Source: Actinomadura pelletieri DSM 43383
GTDB taxonomy: Bacteria > Actinomycetota > Actinomycetes > Streptosporangiales > Streptosporangiaceae
Assembly (NCBI RefSeq): GCF_003634705.1
Contig: NZ_RBWU01000006.1
Span: 124,001 to 188,000, forward strand
Reading direction: 5' to 3'
Length of the DNA stretch: 64,000 nucleotides
The notes under the pieces are model-generated. The model worked only from the letters and a program-made list of their open reading frames with translations, searched no databases and had not been told where the DNA came from. The position numbers and the translations under genes are program-made. Positions 32,684-42,606 of this stretch are shown one piece after another. Every line of letters begins with the position of its first letter. Position 1 is the first letter of the stretch.

Positions 32684-34186
32684 GTGAGCATTCTGGTCGT
32701 GGGGCTCAGCCACCGGAGCGCGCCCGTGGCGGTGCTGGAGCGGGCGGCGGTGGCCGGGGACGACCTGGTGAAGTTGCTGCACGCGGTGCACGCGTCCCCG
32801 AACGTCGCCGAGGCCGCGATCGTCTCGACGTGCAACCGGGTCGAGATCTACGCGGTGGTCGACCGGTTCCACGGCGGTGTCTCGGCGATCTCCGAGCTGC
32901 TGGCCCTGCACTCCGGCGTCCCGACGGACGATCTGACCCGCCATCTGTACGTCCACTACGAGGAACGGGCCGTCCAGCACGTGTTCGCCGTGGCGTGCGG
33001 GCTGGAGTCGATGGTCGTCGGCGAGGGGCAGATCCTCGGGCAGATCCGGCAGGCGTTCCGCGTCGCGCAGGAGGAGGGCACGCTCGGCCGTGACCTGCAC
33101 GACGTTCTGCAGCAGTCGCTGCGCGTGGGCAAGCGCGCCCACCACGAGACGGGCATCGACAAGGCGGGCGCGTCGCTGGTCGGCGTCGGCCTGGACGTGG
33201 CGACGCGGTATCTCGGCCCGCTGGAGGGCGTCCGCGCGCTGGTGGTCGGCGCCGGTTCGATGAGCTCGCTCGCCGCGGCGACGCTGAGCCGCGCCGGGGC
33301 CCGCGAGGTCGTCGTGGCGAACCGGACCCACGAACGGGCCGTGCGGTTGGCGGAGTCGCTGGACGCGCCGTCCCGGGCGATCGAACTCGACGTGGTCCAC
33401 TCCGCGATCCCCGACGCCGACCTGGTCGTCTCGTGCACCGGCGCGACCGGGCTGGTCCTCACGTCGCAGCGGCTCAGGGAACAGGGCGTCGGCGCCGACG
33501 GCCGCCGCCGCTTCTTCCTCGACCTGGCGTTGCCGCACGACATCGACCGGTCCGTCCGCGACCTGACCGGCGTCGGGTTGGCCGGGCTCGACGACCTGCG
33601 GACGGCGGAGGAGGCCGCGCACGCCATCGGCCCGGCGGCCGTCGAGGCCGTCCGGCGGATCGTCTGCGACGAGGTGGAGGCCTATGTCGGCGCGGCCCGG
33701 GCCGCCGCCGTCGCCCCGACGGTCGTCGCGCTGCGGAGCATGGCCGCCGATGTCGTCGAGGCCGAGCTGTCCCGCCTGACGGGACGGCTGCCCGAGATGG
33801 ACGTCCGTGCCCGCAGGGAGATCGAGCAGACCGTCCGGCGCGTGGTCGACAAGCTGCTGCACGCGCCGACCGTCCGGGTCAAGGAGCTGGCGGCGGCGCC
33901 GGGCGGCGACTCCTACGCCGACGCGCTGCGCGAGCTGTTCGACCTCGACCCGAAGGCCCCGGAGGCGGTGGCCCGCGCCGACATGCGCGAGGAACCGGCG
34001 GCGGGGTGGAGTGCTCCCTCGTACACGTCCGTGGACTGCGCCGAAGCCGACTGTGTGAGCACGATGCCGTCCGGCCCGGACGGTCAGGGCGTGACGACCG
34101 TACAAGACGTGAACGCGCAAGCCGCGAACGTCCGGGCGGTGAGCACCCGTGAATCCGTGGCCGGGCGCGAAGGAGACGAGGGATGA
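32684..34186 (+). CDS. hemA: Glutamyl-tRNA reductase
   Basis: NADPH-dependent reduction of glutamyl-tRNA to glutamate-1-semialdehyde, first committed step of C5 haem synthesis. 500 residues. The catalytic Cys is in VSTCNRVEIYAVVD; GEGQILGQIRQAF, the tRNA/NADPH-binding ALVVGAGSMSSLAAATL and the C-terminal dimerisation helix (LPEMDVRARREIEQTVRRVV) are present. The last 80 residues beyond the family core are Ser/Thr/Val rich and look disordered. GTG at 32684 follows GGGAGGC. The stop overlaps hemC (ATGA). Confidence 0.97.
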   Translation: MSILVVGLSHRSAPVAVLERAAVAGDDLVKLLHAVHASPNVAEAAIVSTCNRVEIYAVVDRFHGGVSAISELLALHSGVPTDDLTRHLYVHYEERAVQHVFAVACGLESMVVGEGQILGQIRQAFRVAQEEGTLGRDLHDVLQQSLRVGKRAHHETGIDKAGASLVGVGLDVATRYLGPLEGVRALVVGAGSMSSLAAATLSRAGAREVVVANRTHERAVRLAESLDAPSRAIELDVVHSAIPDADLVVSCTGATGLVLTSQRLREQGVGADGRRRFFLDLALPHDIDRSVRDLTGVGLAGLDDLRTAEEAAHAIGPAAVEAVRRIVCDEVEAYVGAARAAAVAPTVVALRSMAADVVEAELSRLTGRLPEMDVRARREIEQTVRRVVDKLLHAPTVRVKELAAAPGGDSYADALRELFDLDPKAPEAVARADMREEPAAGWSAPSYTSVDCAEADCVSTMPSGPDGQGVTTVQDVNAQAANVRAVSTRESVAGREGDEG

Positions 34187-35145
34187 GCGGAGAAGAGAGC
34201 GCGGAGGCGGTCCGGGAGGGGAGTCCGCTCGGCGCGGGCACGCGTCCGCTGCGCCTCGGTACGCGCAAGAGCCTGATGGCGATGACGCAGTCCCAGCAGG
34301 TCGCGGACGCGTTGACGGCGCGGACCGGGCATGGCGTGGAGCTGGTCGGGGTAACGACGCAGGGTGATGTCTCCAAGGCCCTGCTCGCCCAGATCGGCGG
34401 CACGGGGGTCTTCGTCAACGCTCTTCGTGACAGGGTGCTGTCCGGCGAGGTGGATTTCGCCGTGCACTCGCTGAAGGACCTGCCGACGTCGGAGTCGCCG
34501 GGCATCGTCCTCGCGGCGACGCCCCTCCGCGACGACCCGCGCGACGCCCTGTGCGGCCCCGCGAAGCTCGCCGATCTGCCGCGCGGGGCGCGCATCGGCA
34601 CCGGCTCCGCGCGCCGCGCCGCGCAGTTGCGCGCGATGCGACCCGACCTGGACATCGTCCCGATCCGCGGCAACGCCGACACCCGGCTCCGCAAGGTCGC
34701 CGACGGTGAGGTGGACGCGGTCGTCCTCGCGTACGCGGGGTTGAAGCGGATCCGTCGCCTGGACGCGGTCGCCGAGGTCTTCGAGGCCGACCAGATGCTG
34801 CCCGCCCCCGGGCAGGGCGCGCTCGCGCTCGAGTGCCGTACCGACCGCGCCGACCTGCGGGCGCTGCTGGAGGCCGTCGACGACCCCGCGACCAGGCGTG
34901 CCGTCATCGCGGAGCGGACGGTGCTGGCCGTGCTGGAGGGCGGGTGCTCCGCGCCCGTGGGGGCGTACTCGGTCGAATTTGATGAAAGGCTGCATCTGAC
35001 GGCGACCGTCGTGTCCTACGACGGCAGCCGCCAGCTGAGGCTGTCCGCAAGCGGCCACCCGGATGACGCCGAACGGCTTGGACGCGATCTCGCGAACCGG
35101 CTGCTCGCGCAGGGGGCCGACCAGTTGATAGGGGAGCGCGATTGA
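34183..35145 (+). CDS. hemC: Porphobilinogen deaminase (hydroxymethylbilane synthase)
   Basis: Polymerises four porphobilinogen to hydroxymethylbilane. 320 residues. Family blocks LRLGTRKSLMAMTQSQQV, DFAVHSLKDLPT, GTGSARRAAQLRA, and the dipyrromethane-cofactor Cys in LEGGCSAPVGAY are present. About 20 extra charged residues precede the usual N-terminus. ATG overlaps the hemA stop, TTG of hemD overlaps its stop. Confidence 0.97.
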   Translation: MSGEESAEAVREGSPLGAGTRPLRLGTRKSLMAMTQSQQVADALTARTGHGVELVGVTTQGDVSKALLAQIGGTGVFVNALRDRVLSGEVDFAVHSLKDLPTSESPGIVLAATPLRDDPRDALCGPAKLADLPRGARIGTGSARRAAQLRAMRPDLDIVPIRGNADTRLRKVADGEVDAVVLAYAGLKRIRRLDAVAEVFEADQMLPAPGQGALALECRTDRADLRALLEAVDDPATRRAVIAERTVLAVLEGGCSAPVGAYSVEFDERLHLTATVVSYDGSRQLRLSASGHPDDAERLGRDLANRLLAQGADQLIGERD

Positions 35146-36773
35146 GCCCCGCCACGAAGAGCACGGCCCCGGTGGGCACCGCCGGTACGGTCACGAGTTC
35201 AGAGGGCGCCGCGAGCACGACCGTCGAACAGGGGCGGGTCGCGATCGTCGGAATGGGGCCGGGAGATCCCGGTCTGCTGACGCTCCGCGCCGCCGCCGAG
35301 CTGGAGCGCGCCGACACGGTCATCGTGAACCGCGCCCACTGCCCGGCCGAGATCCTGGCGCACTGCCGTTCCGATGTGGAGATCATCGATTCGGCGGACG
35401 GTGACCCGGTCCAGCACGCCCGGCGCGCGGCGCGGGAGGGACGGCGGGTCGTGCGGCTGCTGCTGGGCGACCCGGGCCTGGCGTGCGGGCTGGCCGACGA
35501 GGGCGGCGCGCTGGCGCAGGCCGGTGTCCCGTTCGAGGTGGTTCCGGGCGTGTCCGCCGTGACGGGCGTGCCGGGATACGCGGGCATCCCGCTCACCGAC
35601 GCCGACAACCGCGAGGTCAGGGTCATCGACGTCTCCCGGGGCGGGGTCGACTGGGAGCGGTTCGCCGCCTCCGGCGCCACCCTCGTGATCCTCGGCGCGG
35701 AGAACGCGGTCGGGGACGTGTGCAAGAGCCTCGTCGCCGCCGGACGGCCCGACTCGACGCCGGCCGCGATGACGAGCCACGGCACGACCACCGAGCAGGA
35801 GACCGTCGTTTCGACGCTGCAGAAGCTGGCGTCCGACACCAAGGGCATGGAGTCTCCGGCGCTGATCATCGTCGGGGACGTGGTGGGCTGGCGCGACCGG
35901 CTGTCCTGGTTCGAGACGAAGCCGCTGTTCGGCTGGCGGGTCCTGGTGCCGCGGACGAAGGAGCAGGCCGCGTCGCTGTCGGACCAGCTGCGCGCGTACG
36001 GGGCCGTCCCCGACGAGGTCCCGACGATCTCCGTCGAGCCGCCGCGCACCCCGCAGCAGATGGACCGCGCCGTCAAGGGCCTGGTCACCGGCCGGTACGA
36101 GTGGGTGGTGTTCACCTCCACCAACGCGGTCAGAGCCGTCCGGGAGAAGCTCGTCGACTACGGGCTCGACGCCCGCGCGTTCGCCGGGCTGAAGGTCGCC
36201 GCCGTCGGTGAGCAGACCGCCGCCGCGCTCGTCGAGTTCGGCGTCCAGCCCGACCTGACGCCGTCCGGGGAGCAGTCCGGGGAGGGCCTCGCGCGGGAGT
36301 GGCCGCCCTACGACGAGGACCTCGACCCCATCAACCGGGTGCTGCTGCCGCGCGCCGACATCGCGACCGACGTGCTGATCGCCCGGCTGACCGAGCTCGG
36401 CTGGGAATGCGATGACGTGACCGCCTACCGCACGGTCCGCGCCGCGCCGCCGCCCGCGCCGATCCGTGAGGCGATCAAGGGCGGCGGGTTCGACGCCGTG
36501 CTGTTCACCTCGTCGTCCACGGTGAAGAACCTGATCGGGATCGCGGGCAAGCCGCACAAGGTGACGATCATCGCCGTGATCGGACCGCAGACGGCGAAGA
36601 CGGCCGAGGAGTACGGGCTGCGCGTCGACGTCATGGCCGAGAAGCCGTCGGCGGCGGCGCTGGCGGAGGCCCTCGCCGAGTTCGGCACCCGCTGGCGGGC
36701 GAGCCGGGCGGAGGCGGGCGAGCCGCCCCGCAAGCCCAGCCAGATGCGCCGCGGCGCCCGCCGCCGCAGGTGA
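35142..36773 (+). CDS. hemD: Fused uroporphyrinogen-III C-methyltransferase / uroporphyrinogen-III synthase
   Basis: 543 residues with two enzymes. Residues of about 25-265 are a SAM-dependent tetrapyrrole methyltransferase (VAIVGMGPGDPGLLTLRA, VRLLLGDPGLACG, PFEVVPGVSAVTGVPGYAG). Residues of about 265-520 are the HEM4 uroporphyrinogen-III synthase (GWRVLVPRTKEQAASLSDQL, VVFTSTNAVRAVREKL, VLFTSSSTVKNLIGI). The fusion is usual in actinobacteria and branches haem from sirohaem and cobalamin. The methyltransferase GDPG motif is intact. TTG start overlaps the hemC stop. The tail is very basic (RRGARRRR). Confidence 0.95.
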   Translation: MSPATKSTAPVGTAGTVTSSEGAASTTVEQGRVAIVGMGPGDPGLLTLRAAAELERADTVIVNRAHCPAEILAHCRSDVEIIDSADGDPVQHARRAAREGRRVVRLLLGDPGLACGLADEGGALAQAGVPFEVVPGVSAVTGVPGYAGIPLTDADNREVRVIDVSRGGVDWERFAASGATLVILGAENAVGDVCKSLVAAGRPDSTPAAMTSHGTTTEQETVVSTLQKLASDTKGMESPALIIVGDVVGWRDRLSWFETKPLFGWRVLVPRTKEQAASLSDQLRAYGAVPDEVPTISVEPPRTPQQMDRAVKGLVTGRYEWVVFTSTNAVRAVREKLVDYGLDARAFAGLKVAAVGEQTAAALVEFGVQPDLTPSGEQSGEGLAREWPPYDEDLDPINRVLLPRADIATDVLIARLTELGWECDDVTAYRTVRAAPPPAPIREAIKGGGFDAVLFTSSSTVKNLIGIAGKPHKVTIIAVIGPQTAKTAEEYGLRVDVMAEKPSAAALAEALAEFGTRWRASRAEAGEPPRKPSQMRRGARRRR

Positions 36774-36805
36774 GGGGATCCACCGCAAGGAACGGGGAGA
36801 AGATC

Positions 36806-37810
36806 ATGTCCGCTCGGTTTCCGGTCGCGCGGCCGCGGCGGCTGCGGCGCACGCCCGCATTGCGCCGGATGGTGGCCGAGACCCGGCTCGATCCGGCCGG
36901 TCTGGTGCTGCCGATGTTCGTCAAGGAGGGCATCGCCGAACCGCAGCCCGTCTCGTCCATGCCGGGCGTCGTCCAGCACACGCGCGACAGCCTGCGCAAG
37001 GCCGCGCACGAGGCGGTCGAGGCGGGCGTCGGCGGGATCATCCTGTTCGGCGTTCCGGCGGTGAAGGACGGCACCGGCTCCGCCGCCGACGACCCGGACG
37101 GCATCGTCCAGCTCGCCCTCCGCGATCTGACGTCCGACCTCGGCGACGCCACAGTGATCATGACGGATCTGTGCCTGGACGAGTACACCGACCACGGGCA
37201 CTGCGGCGTCCTCACCGCGTCCGGTGAGATCGACAACGACGCGACCCTGGAGCGGTACGCGGCCATCGCGCTCGCGCAGGCCGAGGCGGGCGCCGCGGTC
37301 GTCGGCCCGAGCGGCATGATGGACGGCCAGGTCGCCGCCATCCGCGCGGCGCTCGACGGCGCCGGCCGCACCGACGTCGCGATCATGGCGTATTCGGCGA
37401 AGTACGCGTCGGCGTACTACGGCCCGTTCCGTGACGCCGCCGAGTGCGCGCCCCGGTTCGGTGACCGCTCCACCCACCAGCAGGATCCGGCCAACGCGGA
37501 CGAGGCCGTCCGCGAGGTGCTGCTCGACCTCGACGAGGGCGCCGACATGGTCATGGTGAAGCCCGCGGGCGCCTACCTCGACATCATCGGCCGCGTCCGT
37601 GACACCGTGGACGTCCCCGTCGTCGCCTACCAGGTGAGCGGCGAGTACGCGATGATCGAGGCCGCCGCCGAGAAGGGCTGGATCGACCGAACCCGGACGA
37701 TCATGGAGTCGTTGATGTCGATCCGCCGGGCGGGCGCCGACATCACGCTCACCTACTGGGCCACCGAGGCGGCCCGGATTCTGCGGGCGTCGAACGTTCG
37801 GGATGTCTAG
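36806..37810 (+). CDS. hemB: Delta-aminolevulinic acid dehydratase (porphobilinogen synthase)
   Basis: Condenses two 5-aminolevulinate. 334 residues. The Schiff-base Lys are in AYSAKYASAYYGPFRDA and VMVKPAGAYLDIIGRV. The metal loop is TDLCLDEYTDHGHCG: Cys-Asp-Cys where the zinc enzymes have three Cys, so this is a mixed-type site (common in actinobacteria). ATG at 36806 has GGGGAGA upstream and matches the family N-terminus (RRLRRTPALRRMVAETRL); the open frame to 36770 is not needed. It starts 32 bases after hemD. Confidence 0.96.
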   Translation: MSARFPVARPRRLRRTPALRRMVAETRLDPAGLVLPMFVKEGIAEPQPVSSMPGVVQHTRDSLRKAAHEAVEAGVGGIILFGVPAVKDGTGSAADDPDGIVQLALRDLTSDLGDATVIMTDLCLDEYTDHGHCGVLTASGEIDNDATLERYAAIALAQAEAGAAVVGPSGMMDGQVAAIRAALDGAGRTDVAIMAYSAKYASAYYGPFRDAAECAPRFGDRSTHQQDPANADEAVREVLLDLDEGADMVMVKPAGAYLDIIGRVRDTVDVPVVAYQVSGEYAMIEAAAEKGWIDRTRTIMESLMSIRRAGADITLTYWATEAARILRASNVRDV

Positions 37811-37816
37811 TCACTT

Positions 37817-37849
37817 GGGGTCGTTTCGGGGGGTTGCCGTGTCGACCCC
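37817..37849 (+). terminator. Possible terminator after hemB
   Basis: GGGGTCG (37817-37823) can pair with CGACCCC (37843-37849) over a 19-base loop, 7 bases after the hemB stop. The long loop makes this weak. Confidence 0.3.
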
Positions 37850-37914
37850 CACCCTCGCCGGGCATCATCGATAGCCAGGAACCCACGTTCGACCTTGGGG
37901 TATTGGGGGCGGAG

Positions 37915-38577
37915 ATGCTGGCTGTCTCGGGGAACAGGCGGTTGAGGGCGGCGCGCGACCGGATGGCCTCGGCCGCGCGGGAGTACGCCGAACTCGGCTG
38001 GTCCTGCTTTCCCGGCGCGCATCCGCCGCGAACCGGTGTGCGCAAAGGCGGTGACCGGGCGTGTTCGTGCGACCGGATCGGCTGTCCCGACCCCGGTGCG
38101 CATCCGGTGTCGGCGGCGTGGGCGCACCAGGCCACCGTGGACTCCGCCGTCATCGAACGCTGGTGGTCCGAACGTCCGCAGGCCAACATCATCCTGCCGA
38201 CCGGGCGGGTCTTCGACGTGTTCGACGTCCCCGCCGCCGCGGGCGCCGCCGCCCTCGACCGGATCGACCGCGACGACCTGCCCGTGGGGCCGGTCGCGTC
38301 GTTCGGCGGCGACCGGCACCTGTTCTTCGTCGCGACCCGCGGCGCCCCGGTCGACGAGGACGAATGGTGGTCCTGCCACCTCGACTGCTTCCCGGAGGAC
38401 GTCCTGGAGACCCCCGGCATGCGGTGGCACTGCCGGGACAGTTACGTGACCGCGCCGCCGTCCCGGCTCCCGTCGGGGCGTGAGGTCGCCTGGCTGAGGC
38501 CCCCGACGACCGGACCGCTCCCCGACCCGCTCCGCCTCCTCGAAGTCCTCTCCGACAGTTGCGACACCGCCGGCTGA
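37915..38577 (+). CDS. Prim-Pol (bifunctional DNA primase/polymerase) N-terminal-domain protein
   Basis: 220 residues with the prim-pol family N-terminal signature: AAREYAELGWSCFPGAHPPR, a Cys cluster CSCDRIGCPDPGAHP, then SAVIERWWSERPQANIILPT, and a degenerate metal motif GRVFDVFDVPAAAGAAAL. Canonical prim-pols have DxD; here the two Asp are three apart, and no helicase domain or other phage gene follows. Such short, chromosomal, degenerate versions are common in actinomycetes and probably not replicative. Start ATG 37915 is the best; the frame is open from 37834. It follows hemB by about 100 bp. Confidence 0.75.
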   Translation: MLAVSGNRRLRAARDRMASAAREYAELGWSCFPGAHPPRTGVRKGGDRACSCDRIGCPDPGAHPVSAAWAHQATVDSAVIERWWSERPQANIILPTGRVFDVFDVPAAAGAAALDRIDRDDLPVGPVASFGGDRHLFFVATRGAPVDEDEWWSCHLDCFPEDVLETPGMRWHCRDSYVTAPPSRLPSGREVAWLRPPTTGPLPDPLRLLEVLSDSCDTAG

Positions 38578-38581
38578 GCGG

Positions 38582-40309
38582 TCAGGGGGCGTTCGGGGGC
38601 GCCTGGATGGCGGGCTTCTGGCCCCACCCGGTGTAGGAGCCGCGCAGCGTCTGGTTGCGGCCGTTCTCCGGCCCGGCACGGACCCAGAACTTGATGGGCC
38701 GGTGTTCGGTGTCGAGTTTGATGGCGAACGCGATGTCCTGGGCGCCGGTCGCCTGCGCCATCCGCGTGTACATGGGGCCGACGCCGGGGTTCTGCGCCAG
38801 CGCCGCGGCCGGGGCCGCACCTTCGTAGATCACACCGGACTTGTTGGACGAGGTCTGCGTGAGCTTCGTCGCCGACCGCAGCAGCACGGTCAGGTTCGCC
38901 ACCGAGCTTCCGACGCGCACCTGGTCGGCGAGCGCCGGGTAGCCGCGCCCGCCGAGCGGCGACGACTTCCACGTCTTCCCGGCGCGGACGTAGAGCCGGT
39001 CCTGGACGATCACGGCCCGGACCGGTTTGCGGGCCGCGCCCGTCCCCGACAGCGTCAGCGTGTAGGACGGCCGCCCGCCGGGGACCACGCCGAGCGTTCC
39101 CTTGCCGGCGGCGCCGGGGAGGCCGCAGCAGCCCGTCTGCCGGTAGTTGAACAGCGCGCCGGGCGCCTGTGTGACGGCCTGGTCGATCCGCGCGACGAGC
39201 GGCGCCGGGTCGACGCCTCCCTCCGGCAGCGTCGGCTGCGGGGTGCTGACCTGCTGCGCGGACGTCGGTTCCGGCGGCGGCTCCTTCTCGCCGCCGGTCA
39301 GCAGCGTCACGGCGCTCACCACCGCGATGACGACGGCGAGGGCGGCGACGGCGGGGACGGCCCACCGCGTCCGGGAGCCCGCGCCCCGGTTTCCGGGGAC
39401 GACGATCGGGTTGCGTCCGCTGCTGCGCGGCGGCTTCGGTTTCGGCGGCTCGGGCCGGAGGGCGGCCTGCGCGGCGAGTTCGGTGACGCGTCCGCGGCCC
39501 TGCGCCTCCCAGGACGGCCCGTACGCGGACACGGCCGCCTCCTCCAGCGCGGCGAGGTAGTCGGCGGCCGACGCCGGGCGCTGAGCGGGATCCTTCGCCA
39601 GGCCCCGGTGGATCAGGTCGCGCAGCGGGCCGGGGACCTCGTCGGCGGGGATCGGCGCCTCCCGGTGCAGCCGCGCCATGTTCCGTCCGGCGAACGGGGG
39701 CTGCCCGGTGAGACACTCGTAGAACACCGCGGTGGCCGCGTACAGGTCGGTGGCGACGGAGACGGACGCGCCGTCCCACAGTTCGGGCGCCGCGTACGGT
39801 GGACCGGACTGCGCCACCGTCCCGGCCGACGAGGTGCCGAAGTCGGTGAGCCGCGCGTTGCCCTCCTTGTCGATCATGATGTTGCCCGGGCGCAGCGCGC
39901 CATGGACGAACACGGCGTGCTCGTGCACCGCCGCGAGGCCGAGGAGCACCCCGCCGAACAGGGACAGGGCCGCGAGCGGCCCGGTCGGGCCCTGTACGCC
40001 GAGGACGTGTCGCAGGCTGACGCCCTCGACGTACTGCATCACGATCGCGGCGCCGTCCGGAGTCTCCACGAAGTCGTACAGGTCGACGACGTTGGGGTCC
40101 TCGAGCTGGGACAGGCTCCGCGCGGCGGTGCGGAACCGCGTCAGGAACACCTCGTCGGCGCACAGCGCGCCGTCGAGATACTTGATCGCGACCTTGGTAC
40201 TCGTCAGGTCGTCGACCGCGAGTACCACCCGGCCCGTGGCGCCGTCACCCAACTCCCGCTCGTGGGTGAAGCCGGGGACCGTCCAGCCGTTGACCACCGT
40301 GAAAGCCAT
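38582..40309 (-). CDS. Ser/Thr kinase-like protein lacking the catalytic Asp, with LppX-like sensor
   Basis: 575 residues. The kinase-like domain has the glycine loop GDGATG (21-26), Lys43 in VAIKYLD, and DFG (156-158), but the HRD motif is HGA in FVHGALRPGNIM (136-138), so the catalytic base Asp is Ala138. A Pro/Lys-rich linker and one membrane segment (317-338) follow, then an extracellular domain with the LprG/LppX pattern (LVARIDQAVTQAPGALFNYR, DRLYVRAGKTWKSSPLGG, VLLRSATKL). Probably a pseudokinase receptor or scaffold; it could bind lipids outside. GGAGGGG sits just before the ATG at 40309. Divergent from hemL. Confidence 0.85.
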   Translation of the reverse strand: MAFTVVNGWTVPGFTHERELGDGATGRVVLAVDDLTSTKVAIKYLDGALCADEVFLTRFRTAARSLSQLEDPNVVDLYDFVETPDGAAIVMQYVEGVSLRHVLGVQGPTGPLAALSLFGGVLLGLAAVHEHAVFVHGALRPGNIMIDKEGNARLTDFGTSSAGTVAQSGPPYAAPELWDGASVSVATDLYAATAVFYECLTGQPPFAGRNMARLHREAPIPADEVPGPLRDLIHRGLAKDPAQRPASAADYLAALEEAAVSAYGPSWEAQGRGRVTELAAQAALRPEPPKPKPPRSSGRNPIVVPGNRGAGSRTRWAVPAVAALAVVIAVVSAVTLLTGGEKEPPPEPTSAQQVSTPQPTLPEGGVDPAPLVARIDQAVTQAPGALFNYRQTGCCGLPGAAGKGTLGVVPGGRPSYTLTLSGTGAARKPVRAVIVQDRLYVRAGKTWKSSPLGGRGYPALADQVRVGSSVANLTVLLRSATKLTQTSSNKSGVIYEGAAPAAALAQNPGVGPMYTRMAQATGAQDIAFAIKLDTEHRPIKFWVRAGPENGRNQTLRGSYTGWGQKPAIQAPPNAP

Positions 40310-40419
40310 CCCCCTCCGAAGAACACCCGCCCGGCCTCGATGCCGTACTTGGTGGAATATCGGCCCGTACCCGGCGAGGTCAAGGCAAGTCGCCGAACTG
40401 CAACTGAGAGACTGAACCG

Positions 40420-41715
<1,296 letters not shown>

Positions 41716-41733
41716 CGAGGCCAGGGCGGCCGC

Positions 41734-42600
41734 CTAGCCGACGCGGAGGGCCCGCAGGGCGGCGGTGACGGACGCGGGGTCCGGTGCGTGCAGGGGCGCG
41801 CGCACCGCCGGGGTGTCGATCAGGCCCTCCTCGGCCAGGCAGGCCTTGAGGACGGACGGCGACGGCTCAGCGAACAGCGCCCGCACCATCGGAAGCAGCG
41901 CGTTGTGGATCGCCAGCCCGCGCGCCGCGTTGCCGTCGCGGACCGCGCGGTCCATCGCGGCGTAGGCGGCGGGCGCGAGACAGGCGGACGCGGCGACGCC
42001 GCCGGACGCGCCGAGCTGGAGCATCGGATAGATGTACATGTCGTCGCCGCACAGGATCCCCTGGTCCGCACCGGCGGCGAGCAGGGCGATGGTGTCGGCG
42101 TCGACGGCGCCCGCGCACTGCTTCATGCCGGTGACGCAGTCCAGCGCGAGGATCTTGAGGAGGGTGTCGGCGCCGAGCTGCTTTCCCGTCCGGTAGGGGA
42201 TGTTGTAGGGGACGAGCGGGACGTCCACGGCCGCGCCCACGGCGGCGAAATGGTCGACGACGGCGTCGTCGGACGGGCGCAGGTAGTACGGGACGACGAC
42301 GAGCAGCGCGTCCGCCAGCGGGGCGCGTTCCCGGGCCTGCCGGATCGAGTCCTCGGTGCCCATCGTTCCGGCGCCGACGATGAGCGGCGTCCCGTACGTG
42401 ATCGAGACGGCGCGGCACACCTCCAGCACCGTCCGCTGCTCGGTGGGGCTCAGCAGCGCCGCCTCGCCGGTCGTGCCCAGCGCGACCAGGCCGTCCGCGC
42501 CGTTCTCCAGGCAGTGCACGGCGAGCCGTTCGAGCGACTTGGCGTCCACCTCACCGGAGTGGGTGAACGGCGTCACGAGCGACGCGTGGATTCCGCGCAT
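41734..42600 (-). CDS. DapA-like (dihydrodipicolinate synthase family) aldolase
   Basis: 288 residues, class I pyruvate-type aldolase. The Schiff-base Lys is in CVTGMKQCAG, the Tyr in VPYNIPYRTGKQ, and GLVALGTTGEAALLSPTEQR is the family's N-terminal TTGE loop. Whether it makes dihydrodipicolinate is doubtful: gene context (EamA exporter and LysR regulator) and presumably a second chromosomal dapA suggest a specialised DapA paralogue. It starts 6 bases after the EamA stop, in the same direction, so the two form an operon. Tail to tail with hemL across 18 bp. Confidence 0.85.
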   Translation of the reverse strand: MRGIHASLVTPFTHSGEVDAKSLERLAVHCLENGADGLVALGTTGEAALLSPTEQRTVLEVCRAVSITYGTPLIVGAGTMGTEDSIRQARERAPLADALLVVVPYYLRPSDDAVVDHFAAVGAAVDVPLVPYNIPYRTGKQLGADTLLKILALDCVTGMKQCAGAVDADTIALLAAGADQGILCGDDMYIYPMLQLGASGGVAASACLAPAAYAAMDRAVRDGNAARGLAIHNALLPMVRALFAEPSPSVLKACLAEEGLIDTPAVRAPLHAPDPASVTAALRALRVG

Positions 42601-42606
42601 CGTCTC

